From: PVC group bacterium
Lineage (GTDB): Bacteria > Verrucomicrobiota > Verrucomicrobiia > Chthoniobacterales > SZAS-18
Direction: 5' to 3'
Assembly: GCA_903642295.1 (NCBI GenBank)
Contig: CAHJWO010000008.1
Location: forward strand, 1 to 34,056
DNA length: 34,056 nucleotides
Part shown: in pieces, positions 12,501 through 20,706 of the stretch
Layout of the letters: the number at the start of each line of letters is the position of its first letter
How positions within the stretch are numbered: the stretch's first letter is position 1
Notes under the pieces: model-generated
What the model was told of the DNA's origin: nothing
Databases searched by the model: none
What the model saw: the letters and a program-made list of their open reading frames with translations, nothing else
Translations under genes and position numbers: made by a program

Positions 12501-12809
12501 GGCGACGCCGTCCAGGCCGCGCTGGAGGCGGGGAGAACGCGGTTGCGACCCGTCTTGATGACCGCGCTGGCGATGATCATCGGGATGGTCCCGATGAGCC
12601 TCGGGCTGGGCGAGGGCGGCGAGCAAAACGCGCCGCTGGGCCGGGCGGTGATCGGCGGGCTGCTGGTTTCCACGGTAGCGACGCTGATCTTTGTGCCGGT
12701 GGTGTTCGCGGTTTTGCGGGGGCGCCGGAAAAAGTCGAGCGACCCGTCGGAGGGTAGCGCCGTCCAGCGGCCAAAGAGCGAGCCACTGGTGTTAGCCGGG
12801 CAACACTGA
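9591..12809 (+). CDS. RND-superfamily efflux permease
   Basis: This 1,072-residue inner-membrane pump is of the AcrB-like (HAE/HME) type, expelling substrates with proton-motive force. It shows the RND duplication: an N-terminal membrane segment (ALRRPYTFIVAALLLLIASP), a long periplasmic porter domain, TM2-6, a second periplasmic loop and TM8-12. The TM4 proton-relay aspartates are present (GILVDDATVTIENI). The TM10 site that carries the relay lysine in AcrB (recalled as K940, AKNAILIV) reads GVATANSILVV with no lysine, a variation seen in some RND subgroups. The substrate cannot be told from sequence. The adaptor gene follows after 40 bases. The permease-then-adaptor order is opposite to acrAB, and no TolC-like gene is adjacent. 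Confidence 0.93.
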   Translation: MWIVQLALRRPYTFIVAALLLLIASPLVIVKTPIDIFPNINIPVVSIVFQYTGMPASEFGDRITGPFERVLTTTVNDIEHVESTSLNGISVTKVFFQPTAKLPAAIAQVTAICQTVLKQLPTGITPPLIISYNASSVPIVQLGISSSKLGEPALYDLAVNYIRVAYANVPGAAIPYPFGGKQRSIMIDIDLAKLTARGLSPTDVVNAITAQNLVLPSGSVKLGVLESDVEMNASPQNVAGLGDLPVKSSSGAIVYVRDVASVRDGFTPQTNIVRQDGNRGVLLSVYKAGVASTLDIVNTIRARLPQVLTTLPPDLNVKPLFDQSIFVKASVRGVLTEAAIAGVLTAAMILLFLGNWRHTIVIAISIPLSILASVCTLSFLGETLNIMTLGGLALAVGILVDDATVTIENIDRMLETGMELNEGILEGAAQIALPALVSTMCICIVFLPMFFLAGVARYLFVPLAEAVVFAMIASYILSRTLVPTLVMYFLRGQHHGAHDPHAQPKGFFGRFQAGFERRFTGFRDWYVGKLEGALKMRWTFIFGFLAICLVSMGLLLTIGQDFFPTVDAGQFRLHVRARTGTRIEETAKLADQVEQFIRTVVPKDELESVLDNIGLPYSGINTSYSNNGTIGTGDIEILCSLNEEKHGPTAGYIARLRAELPKHFSGAEFFFQPADIVSQILNFGISAPIDIQFAGKDTVGNLAVAQEVLGKVKQVPGAVDTHIYQLFNQPKMHLTVDRSKASQLGLTERDVANSLLVALSNSFQVSPAFFLSLQNHIVYNVASQAPQYRIEKIENLLDLPITSNTGAPNQILANLATFERTTGPAIRTTYDLVPVVDILVSVQGRDLGGVSTDINKIVEDARKKLPRGSLIVIRGQVQTMRASFIGLGAGLIGAVVLVYLLIVVNFQSWTDPFIILTGLPGALAGISWMLFITGTTLSVPALMGAIMCVGVATANSILVVTFAREQLEEHGDAVQAALEAGRTRLRPVLMTALAMIIGMVPMSLGLGEGGEQNAPLGRAVIGGLLVSTVATLIFVPVVFAVLRGRRKKSSDPSEGSAVQRPKSEPLVLAGQH

Positions 12810-12849
12810 TTTTCACGATGACGGTGTTTGGTTATCTTTTTCGCATCCC

Positions 12850-14154
12850 ATGAGTACCACCACGGAAAACATTCCCCGCGACAGCGAACGCGCTGTGCCT
12901 TCGGAACACGAGCACGCTTCCTCGCCCCTGCCGCCGGGAACAGCCGCCAAACCGTCCGCCGGGCCGGTGGATAACCGGCCCCCATTCGATCCGAACCCGC
13001 CGGTGCGCAAAGGCGGTGCCGGGATCTGGATCGTGTTGTTCGTTCTGTTGGCGGCCGCGATGGTCGGTTATCTGCTGTGGAAGCGTTCCAGTGAGCACGT
13101 CCGGCTGACGGAAAGCACCCATGATCTGGCGAAGGATTACGTCAACGTGGTCCATCCTTCCGCCGGCCCGACGGAGAACGAAATCGTCCTGCCCGGCAAC
13201 CTGATGGCCTACGCAGAGGCATCCATTTATGCACGCACGAGCGGCTATCTGAAGGCCTGGTCAACGGACATCGGCGCGAAGGTCGCGGAGGGACAGGTCA
13301 TGGCGGAAATCGAAGCGCCGGACGTGGACGCGCAACTGCGCCAGTCGCGGGCGGCGTTGGAACAGTCGAAAGCCAACCTGGAAATTGCGAACCTGAACTT
13401 TGACCGACAAAAGGATTTGCTGGCCAAGAAAGTGGCCAGCCAGCAGGAGTTCGACCAGAACCGCACGAACGTCGATGCCATGAAAAGCGCGGTGCAGGCC
13501 GCCGAAGCCAACGTGCAGAACCTGACCGTGCAGCAGAATTTTCAGAAGCTCGTGGCACCCTTTGCGGGGATCGTCACCAAACGCGGCACCGACGTGGGCG
13601 CATTGATCTCACCCGGCGGCAATCAGGAGCTTTTCCGAATTGCGCGCACGGATATTCTGCGAGTGTACGTTTACGTGCCGCAGGCTTATGCGGGGTTCGT
13701 GAAAGTGGACTCCAAAGCGTTCCTGGTCTTCGCGGAATATCCCGGCGAGAAGTTCGACGGCAAGGTGGCCAACATTGCCGGGGCGATTGATCCGGCGACG
13801 CGCACCTTGCAGACGGAGATTCAGATGGATAACAAGGAAAATCGGTTATTCCCGGGGGCGTTTGCGAATACTCACTTGCTCCTGCCGCTCAAGAAAGCGC
13901 CCACGGTGATTCCGGTGAACGCGTTGCTGTTCCGCAAGGAAGGCGCCCAGGTGGCCACCGTGGGTGCGGACGGGATCGTGCACCTCAAAAATGTGTCCAT
14001 CGGACAGGACTATGGCACGACCTTGGAGGTGACCAGTGGTGTCACCGAGCAGGAGCAAATCATCGTGAATCCGTCGGACTCGCTGGCGGAGGGGACGAAG
14101 GTGCAGGTTGCGACACCGAAGGCGGAGGCGGTCCCACAAGGAACCGCAAAATAG
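12850..14154 (+). CDS. RND efflux periplasmic adaptor (membrane-fusion protein)
   Basis: This 434-residue HlyD/AcrA-family adaptor links the inner-membrane pump to an outer-membrane channel. A cytosolic Pro-rich N-terminus (residues 1-55) is followed by one membrane anchor (GIWIVLFVLLAAAMVGYLLW). Next come the lipoyl half-motif (SIYARTSGYLKAWSTDIGAK), an alpha-helical hairpin (about residues 155-220, RQSRAALEQSKANLEIANLN), the second lipoyl half (LVAPFAGIVTKRGTDVGALI), a beta-barrel and a membrane-proximal domain. It is anchored by a transmembrane helix rather than a lipobox. It lies 40 bases after the permease, so the two form an operon that ends at the inverted-repeat element 14,190-14,372. 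Confidence 0.92.
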   Translation: MSTTTENIPRDSERAVPSEHEHASSPLPPGTAAKPSAGPVDNRPPFDPNPPVRKGGAGIWIVLFVLLAAAMVGYLLWKRSSEHVRLTESTHDLAKDYVNVVHPSAGPTENEIVLPGNLMAYAEASIYARTSGYLKAWSTDIGAKVAEGQVMAEIEAPDVDAQLRQSRAALEQSKANLEIANLNFDRQKDLLAKKVASQQEFDQNRTNVDAMKSAVQAAEANVQNLTVQQNFQKLVAPFAGIVTKRGTDVGALISPGGNQELFRIARTDILRVYVYVPQAYAGFVKVDSKAFLVFAEYPGEKFDGKVANIAGAIDPATRTLQTEIQMDNKENRLFPGAFANTHLLLPLKKAPTVIPVNALLFRKEGAQVATVGADGIVHLKNVSIGQDYGTTLEVTSGVTEQEQIIVNPSDSLAEGTKVQVATPKAEAVPQGTAK

Positions 14155-14189
14155 GCGAAGCACTTTCCGATAGAGGTTGTCTCGTCTGT

Positions 14190-14372
14190 TGTCATCCTGA
14201 GCGGAGTGAGGCACGAGCGCAGTCGAAGGACCTCTCCCAAGGTATTCAGTTGGCTTCCCTGTGACCAACACTCTCCGGAACTTCTTTCCTCGTACCAATC
14301 GTGCTAGGAGAGTGTGTACCCACCCGAAAGGTCCTTCGACTGCGCTCGTGCCTCGCTCCGCTCAGGATGACA
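14190..14372. repeat. Inverted-repeat element (family B), full copy 1
   Basis: Two 44-base arms lie at 14190-14233 and 14329-14372. The left starts TGTCATCCTGAGCGGAG and ends CGAAGGACCT, and the right is its near-exact inverse. Within the element a second inverted pair (ACACTCTCC and GGAGAGTGT) strengthens the cruciform. A second full copy lies at 26,705-26,868 and a half copy at 8,858-8,897. There is no coding capacity. It sits between the convergent adaptor and ligA genes, where its hairpin could end both transcripts. It resembles a MITE or long REP-type element, and no target duplication could be assigned. Confidence 0.85.
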
Positions 14373-14418
14373 GAAGTTTAGTGATCATCCGTTGCACCGT
14401 TCACGGCTCAGCACCATC

Positions 14419-16728
<2,310 letters not shown>

Positions 16729-16749
16729 TTAAAAATACCGAGCAAATCG

Positions 16750-16779
16750 TTGGAAGGTAGGAATTTATTATCGTGATAT
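16750..16779 (+). promoter_or_regulatory. Possible sigma-70-type promoter reading into the structured region
   Basis: TTGGAA (16750-16755) and TGATAT (16774-16779) are separated by 18 bases within an AT-rich stretch. Transcription would start near 16,786, just before the helix array at 16,801-17,149. The match to consensus is only moderate. Confidence 0.3.
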
Positions 16780-16800
16780 TTTTTAGGAATGGGCCGCCTC

Positions 16801-17149
16801 TGCCCGGAGAAAAATTCTCATTTTTACCGGTGGCACATGGGGTGCTAATACCCCAATCGTTCGTGAGTCACGAACAAGGGGGAAACATCCAAAGGCAGTT
16901 TGGTCGGAGGGAGAGAGTGGAAAATCCGGGGGGAATTTTCCGCAGGGCCGGCCAAACTGTTTTCCCCAGATTTCGGGATCAATCCGTGTGGACGAGGGCA
17001 GGGTGGAAAGAGACGGGTCTCTTTCGGGCGTTCACACGGGCTTGCCTCAGTTGGCGCGTGCGGGGAACGATGGGACGCGCCACTGGGTGAGCAGGGTCGC
17101 CGCTGTTCTTGGCGGTGTTGACGGGTTGTCGGATACCTGGCCCGACCGG
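16801..17149. ncRNA. Candidate structured non-coding RNA, multi-helix region of unknown family
   Basis: No convincing protein gene lies between 16,537 and 17,164, but this part is packed with strong helices. These are GGGGT/ACCCC (16839-16854), GTTCGTGA/TCACGAAC (16859-16875), a three-tier helix of GGGGAAA/TTTCCCC, CAGTTTGG/CCAAACTG and GGAAAAT/ATTTTCC (16879-16967), CCGTGTG/CACACGG (16984-17039) enclosing GAAAGAGAC/GTCTCTTTC (17006-17025), CAG-TGGCGCGT/ACGCGCCA-CTG (17048-17085), GCCGC/GCGGT (17099-17116) and GTCGG/CCGAC (17128-17146). GAGGGCA (16994-17000) can pair with TGCCTC (17043-17048) across the CACACGG strand, a possible pseudoknot. Conserved blocks of RNase P RNA, tmRNA, SRP RNA and common riboswitches were sought and not found. 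A promoter-like pair precedes it on the plus strand, but it could also be the 3' UTR of brnTA on the minus strand. The function is unknown. Confidence 0.4.
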
Positions 17150-17164
17150 AAACGAGCGCGCGAC

Positions 17165-17452
17165 TCAGATTTCCTTTTCCAGCCGCTCGCTCAGCCACTG
17201 CTTGACCATGCTCTGATAGTTGAGATAGCGCGAGCGGGCCAGCCGCTTGATCCTCGCAAGCATCCTGGGATCGAACCGCAGGGTCACCGTCGTCGATTCC
17301 CGGGTGTCGGCCTTGAGGATCGCCGTGTTCATCAGCCGGGCGTCGATGCGCGTCTGCGTCCAGAAGGCCGCCTCGTCTTCCTCGCTTTCAAAGGCCGGGA
17401 CCTCCGACCATTGGGTAATGACGCGGGTGGTTTTGGGCGTTGGTTCTTCCAC
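17165..17452 (-). CDS. brnA: BrnA-like antitoxin (CopG/ribbon-helix-helix)
   Basis: This 95-residue protein ends in a ribbon-helix-helix unit: TTVTLRFDPRMLARIKRLAR followed by SRYLNYQSMVKQWLSERLEK, the BrnA/CopG antitoxin pattern. The N-terminal part (ITQWSEVPAFESEEDEAAFW) is the flexible toxin-contacting region. It lies 42 bases after the BrnT-like toxin gene on the same strand. The toxin-first order is characteristic of brnTA and unlike most TA operons. BrnA proteins usually repress their own promoter, which here would be upstream of 17,776. The 3' end borders the structured region at 16,801-17,149. Confidence 0.8.
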   Translation of the reverse strand: MEEPTPKTTRVITQWSEVPAFESEEDEAAFWTQTRIDARLMNTAILKADTRESTTVTLRFDPRMLARIKRLARSRYLNYQSMVKQWLSERLEKEI

Positions 17453-17494
17453 GGTGGTAAAGATGGCGGCTAAGGGTGGAGGTGATGGGCGCGG

Positions 17495-17776
17495 CTACAG
17501 CACGTACTCGGAATTCTTGCGGTCGTAGAACGTCGCTTCCTCGGCGGTCATGTCGCGGGCGAGGATGACGCGGTAGCGCTTGCCGTCGGTCCAGAATACG
17601 CTGAAAAGCGCCCGGTTGTTGGTCGTGCGACCGAGGTTGAAGTAACGCGCCTCGCCGTCCGCCGAAGGAATTTCGGGCAGCAGGCGCAGGCTGAACGGGT
17701 CCTCGAAGGTTTCTTCGATTTCCTTGGGCGGCACCTTGCGCAGGTCAAACGCGACCTCCAGCCAGTCAAATTCCAT
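17495..17776 (-). CDS. brnT: BrnT-like ribonuclease toxin
   Basis: This 93-residue protein is of the BrnT family, RelE-fold RNase toxins that stop translation. The family pattern is visible: MEFDWLEVAFDLRK (usually W-D-x-x-K-A-x-x-N), EIEETFEDPFSL, ARYFNLGRTTNNRALFSVFW, and the active-site strand YRVILARDMTAEEATFYD. The usual 'HG' after the first helix is replaced by VPP, so the N-terminus is somewhat diverged. The ATG at 17776 gives the family-normal start. Longer upstream reading in this frame runs through the glyoxalase gene and is not real. It starts 35 bases after the glyoxalase stop and precedes brnA. Confidence 0.75.
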   Translation of the reverse strand: MEFDWLEVAFDLRKVPPKEIEETFEDPFSLRLLPEIPSADGEARYFNLGRTTNNRALFSVFWTDGKRYRVILARDMTAEEATFYDRKNSEYVL

Positions 17777-17811
17777 GAGGTTGGGTGCCGGGTGAGCCGG
17801 CGAAAATTTGG

Positions 17812-18195
17812 TTAGGATTTCGCCCGCTGGATCAATTCGATCTCGTAGCCCTCGGGTGCGTCGAGGAAGGCGATGACGCTGCCGCTGCCGCTCTTGTGCG
17901 GGCCGTCGCTGAGCGGGTAGCCCTTGGCAGCGGCAAGCCGGGCGAACTCCTCGATGTTGTCCACCTCGAAGGCCAGGTGCGTCAGGTCCGGGCCGACCTG
18001 CACGGGGCCGCTTTCGTCGAACTTGCAGATCTCGATTTCCTCTTCGCTGCCGGGGGCCTTGAAGAACACCAGTTGCGAGCCGCGCCCGCTGGTGGAGCGG
18101 CTGGTTTCCTCCAGGCCGAGGACATTTTTGTAAAAATCGACCGTTTTGTCCAAATCCTTCACGCGGTAGCGGGTGTGAAGCAGTTTCTTGATCAT
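17812..18195 (-). CDS. gloA: Glyoxalase I family protein (probable lactoylglutathione lyase)
   Basis: This 127-residue vicinal-oxygen-chelate protein is likely the enzyme that isomerises the methylglyoxal-thiol adduct to S-lactoylglutathione. The paired beta-alpha-beta-beta-beta modules are clear: LLHTRYRVKDLDKTVDFYKN and LTHLAFEVDNIEEFARLAAA. The metal ligands expected for glyoxalase I are all visible: H in LLHTRY, E in EIEICKF, H in DLTHLAF and E in GYEIELI. The phrases VLGLEETSR and FLDAPEGYEIELIQRAK are typical of GloA. It diverges from xylulokinase and is followed by brnTA on the same strand. Confidence 0.88.
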   Translation of the reverse strand: MIKKLLHTRYRVKDLDKTVDFYKNVLGLEETSRSTSGRGSQLVFFKAPGSEEEIEICKFDESGPVQVGPDLTHLAFEVDNIEEFARLAAAKGYPLSDGPHKSGSGSVIAFLDAPEGYEIELIQRAKS

Positions 18196-18217
18196 CGGGG
18201 GAAAATGGTGTGAGATA

Positions 18218-18262
18218 ACACCGCACCGGCGGTGTGGGCGCTAGTGTAAGGCGAAAATCGCC
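18218..18262. other. Two hairpins in the gloA-xylulokinase divergent region
   Basis: ACACCGC/GCGGTGT (18218-18235) and GGCGA/TCGCC (18250-18262) lie within the 89 bases separating the divergent starts. They may be regulatory palindromes for either gene. The second ends 22 bases before the xylulokinase ATG. No named operator was recognised. Confidence 0.35.
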
Positions 18263-18284
18263 AAAGCGGAAACCGAAAAACAAG

Positions 18285-19787
18285 ATGATTTGCCTCGGCC
18301 TCGACAGCGGCACGCAAAGCACCAAGTGCATCGCCCTCGACGTGGAGAGCGGGGTGGTCGTCGCCGCGGGGCAGCAGAGTTACGGGTTCATCGAGGGGTT
18401 GCCGCCGGGGCACTTCGAGCAAAACCCGGAAACGTGGGTGGATGCCTCCGACGCAGCGGTCCGCGAGTGTCTGGAAAAGTTGGGCGAGCGGCGCAACGAG
18501 GTCCGGGCGATTGGCGTGAGTGCCCAGCAGCACGGCCTGGTGGCGCTCAACGACGACAACGCGCCCGTGCGCCCGGCGAAGCTGTGGTGCGACACGTCCA
18601 CCGCCGCGCAGTGCGAGCAATTCGTCAAGGAATTCGGCGGCATGGACGAACTGATTGCCATGACCGGCAACGCCATGCTGCCGGGCTACACCGCGCCGAA
18701 AATCCTCTGGCTCAAGCAGAACGAACCGGCCAACTTCCGCGCGACAAAAACAATCCTCCTGCCGCATGATTACCTGAACTTCTGGCTGACGGGCGAGAAG
18801 CGCATGGAGTACGGCGACGCCTCGGGCACGGCAATGTTCGACGTACGCACGCGCAAATGGTGCGACCCGATTCTGGAGTTCATCGACCCCCGCTTGGCCG
18901 AGATGCTGCCGCCCGTGGAAAGTTCGCGCAAACCCTGCGGCCTGCTGCGGGAGACGCTGCGGGCGGAGTGGGGGTTGCCGGCCGCCGTCCTGGTGAGCGC
19001 GGGCGGGGGCGACAACATGATGGGGGCCATCGGCACGGGCAACATCGCGCCCGGCGGGGCCATTACGGCGAGCCTGGGCACCAGTGGCACACTCTACGGC
19101 TACAGTGCCGAGCCCGTGGTGGACGACGCGGGGGAAATCGCCGCGTTTTGCGACAGCACGGACGGCTGGCTGCCGCTGATGTGTACGATGAACGTGACGG
19201 TCGCCACCGAGCAGGCGCGCGCCATGTTTGGATGGGACAACGCGCACCTGGAAACCGCCGTCGCGGCGACCGAACCCGGCGCGGGCGGGTTGCTCTTCCT
19301 GCCGTATCTCAATGGCGAGCGCACGCCCAACCTGCCGCGCGGCAGCGGCGTGCTCCACGGCATGACCCCGCGCAACATGGACCCGGCGCACTTCGCCCGT
19401 GCGGTGACGGAGGGCGTGACACTCGGGCTGGCCTACGGTTTGGGCCGGTTCCGGGCGCTCGGCTGCAAGCCGACGGAAATCCGGGTGACGGGCGGCGGCA
19501 GCCAGAGCGCGGCCTGGCGGCAGATTTGTGCGGACGTGTTCGGCCTGCCGGTCTTCGGCTTGGAAACGAGTGAGGGCGCGGCGCTCGGAGCGGCCATCCA
19601 CGCCGCCTGGACGCACTACACGGTGCAAGGAAAGGTAGGCCGCCTGCGCGAGATGACTGGACGGATCGTGCGGCCTTCCCTCTCCACGCGCGCCGAACCT
19701 AACGCCAACCGCCGCCAGCTTTACAGCGACCTGCTGCACAAGCAGACGGACATGACGCGGCGGCTGCATAGTGGCGGGTTTTTGTGA
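18285..19787 (+). CDS. xylB: Xylulokinase (FGGY family)
   Basis: This 500-residue sugar kinase phosphorylates D-xylulose to xylulose-5-phosphate, feeding the pentose phosphate pathway. The FGGY motifs are complete: CLGLDSGTQSTKCIALD at the N-terminus, SAQQHGLVALND, KLWCDTST, GGGDNMMGAIGTG with the catalytic aspartate at residue 243, TASLGTSGTLYGYS for the phosphate loop, and EIRVTGGGSQSAAWRQI near the C-terminus. The ATG at 18285 is chosen over an in-frame GTG at 18234, which would add 17 basic residues. No xylose isomerase or sugar transporter gene is adjacent, so the source of xylulose cannot be told. Other pentulose kinases are possible, but the QQHG and D-T-S-T motifs favour XylB. Confidence 0.92.
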   Translation: MICLGLDSGTQSTKCIALDVESGVVVAAGQQSYGFIEGLPPGHFEQNPETWVDASDAAVRECLEKLGERRNEVRAIGVSAQQHGLVALNDDNAPVRPAKLWCDTSTAAQCEQFVKEFGGMDELIAMTGNAMLPGYTAPKILWLKQNEPANFRATKTILLPHDYLNFWLTGEKRMEYGDASGTAMFDVRTRKWCDPILEFIDPRLAEMLPPVESSRKPCGLLRETLRAEWGLPAAVLVSAGGGDNMMGAIGTGNIAPGGAITASLGTSGTLYGYSAEPVVDDAGEIAAFCDSTDGWLPLMCTMNVTVATEQARAMFGWDNAHLETAVAATEPGAGGLLFLPYLNGERTPNLPRGSGVLHGMTPRNMDPAHFARAVTEGVTLGLAYGLGRFRALGCKPTEIRVTGGGSQSAAWRQICADVFGLPVFGLETSEGAALGAAIHAAWTHYTVQGKVGRLREMTGRIVRPSLSTRAEPNANRRQLYSDLLHKQTDMTRRLHSGGFL

Positions 19788-20015
19788 GGGGAAGGAATGT
19801 AAACGGGCGAATATAAATCAGGTGCCGAAGACACGCGACATGGGAGAACGTACCTATCTCAAAAGCACGATCATCAAGTGCGCTTCTTGCGGTCATGCGA
19901 ACGTTTCAACCAGCCCTACCCGTACCACTACAGACAAACGATTTTGGAACATGCGTATCTCAAACTTAGCCGACTCTGCGTTGCTCTCCGCGATGCCTGG
20001 TGATAACCTCGAACC

Positions 20016-20237
20016 ATGAGCAAGGTTTTCGTCGAAGATGTGCTGGCACTCAGTGTTTCCGAACGCATCCAGCTCGTCGAGGATATCTGGGACAGTATTG
20101 CGGCCCAGCCGGAACCTTTGCCGCTCACGCAGGCACAACGTGATGAACTGGATCTCCGGTTGGAAGACCTTCAGCAGCATCCCGAGGACGGGTCTCCTTG
20201 GGAGGAAGTCAAAAGCAGAGTGCTGAACGCACCATGA
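20016..20237 (+). CDS. Addiction-module antitoxin (TIGR02574 type)
   Basis: This 73-residue protein matches the small 'putative addiction module component' family: VLALSVSERIQLVEDIWDSI, then PLTQAQRDELDLRLEDLQQH, and SPWEEVKSRVL near the end. These antitoxins precede RelE/ParE-like toxins. The stop codon overlaps the toxin start by four bases (ATGA), indicating translational coupling. The downstream toxin gene is broken, so this antitoxin may now be an orphan. The 228 bases before it (19,788-20,015) hold no gene or recognisable element. Confidence 0.85.
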   Translation: MSKVFVEDVLALSVSERIQLVEDIWDSIAAQPEPLPLTQAQRDELDLRLEDLQQHPEDGSPWEEVKSRVLNAP

Positions 20238-20691
20238 CGGCATCGGTCATTTTTCGACCGGCGGCGGAGTTTGAATTACAGGAATCATTCCGGTGGTACG
20301 AAGCACGCGAGCGTGGATTAGGCACTGAGTTTGTGCGGTGTGTGGATGCCTGCGTGCAAACGATTCGTCGTCATCCTGAGCTTTATCCTATCGCATACAG
20401 AGAGATTCGACAGGGAGTTTTAAGGCGTTTCCTTATTCGGTGCTCTACCTCAGCACTAAGTATGTATGAGAGGGTTTCCAGGTGGATGGCGAGCTCCGAG
20501 CGCCAGGTTTTCGTGACCGCGCCGCGGTCTAAAAGGCTTGGCAGCATGGCGGCTGCGCCGCCGGGAAAACAGGGCGCTCGGAGATCGCCATCCACCGAGA
20601 TCCTATTTCGCAGATGCTTGGAAATAGTATCATCGTCGTTTCAGTCTTCCACTCCTCGCGCAATCCGAAAGTTTGGAAACGGCGTTCCTAG
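20234..20691 (+). pseudogene. RelE/ParE-like toxin gene, frameshifted and split by a repeat element
   Basis: The first 65 codons encode a normal RelE/ParE N-terminus (VIFRPAAEFELQESFRWYEA, IRRHPELYPIAYREIRQGVL). At about 20,428 the frame slips. One extra T in the CGTTTCC run would give RRFPYSVLYLST, the expected family sequence. A 162-base element (20,458-20,619) follows. After it the missing C-terminus is intact: GNSIIVVSVFHSSRNPKVWK then RRS and a TAG stop at 20,689-20,691. Joining 20,457 to 20,620 reads in frame as LYLST-GNSIIVV. So the gene carries two lesions, a one-base deletion and an insertion. As it stands, a read-through product of 158 residues, open to 20,710, would lack the active C-terminal strands. 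The toxin is very probably inactive. Confidence 0.85.
20458..20619. mobile_element. MITE-like element (family A) inserted in the toxin gene
   Basis: This is a 162-base element without coding capacity. The core arms GGTGGATGGCGAGCTCCGAG-CGCC (20481-20504) and its inverse (20573-20596) match over 24 bases with one mismatch. Weaker inverted similarity extends outward to AAG(T/C)AT at both ends. Further hairpins (GACCGC/GCGGTC, GCAGC/GCTGC) fill the centre. Removing exactly these bases restores the toxin reading frame across the site, which defines the element's ends. A related copy lies at 23,449-23,548. No transposase is in the window, so it would be moved in trans. No clear target duplication was seen. 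Confidence 0.75.
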
Positions 20692-20706
20692 CCATCCATT
20701 CTTCTC

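Noticed and set aside
16839-17000. Short stretches resembling 16S/23S rRNA (GTGCTAATACC, GGGGAATTTTCCGCA, GTGGACGA)
   Set aside because: The matches are 8-15 bases long. The first pair is far too close together (under 90 bases against about 190 in 16S rRNA, by recall), and the sequence between them shows no rRNA similarity, so they are treated as coincidence. An rRNA covariance search would settle it.
16773-17090. Open reading frames of 70-160 codons through the structured region on the plus strand
   Set aside because: They are Arg/Gly/Trp-rich, lack ribosome binding sites, overlap each other in several frames and show no family motif. The strong helices fit an RNA better than a protein.
17048-17100. 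Cobalamin riboswitch (GCCACTGGGTGAGCAGG)
   Set aside because: GCCACTG resembles one riboswitch box, but the other conserved boxes are absent in the right order and no B12-related gene follows on either strand.
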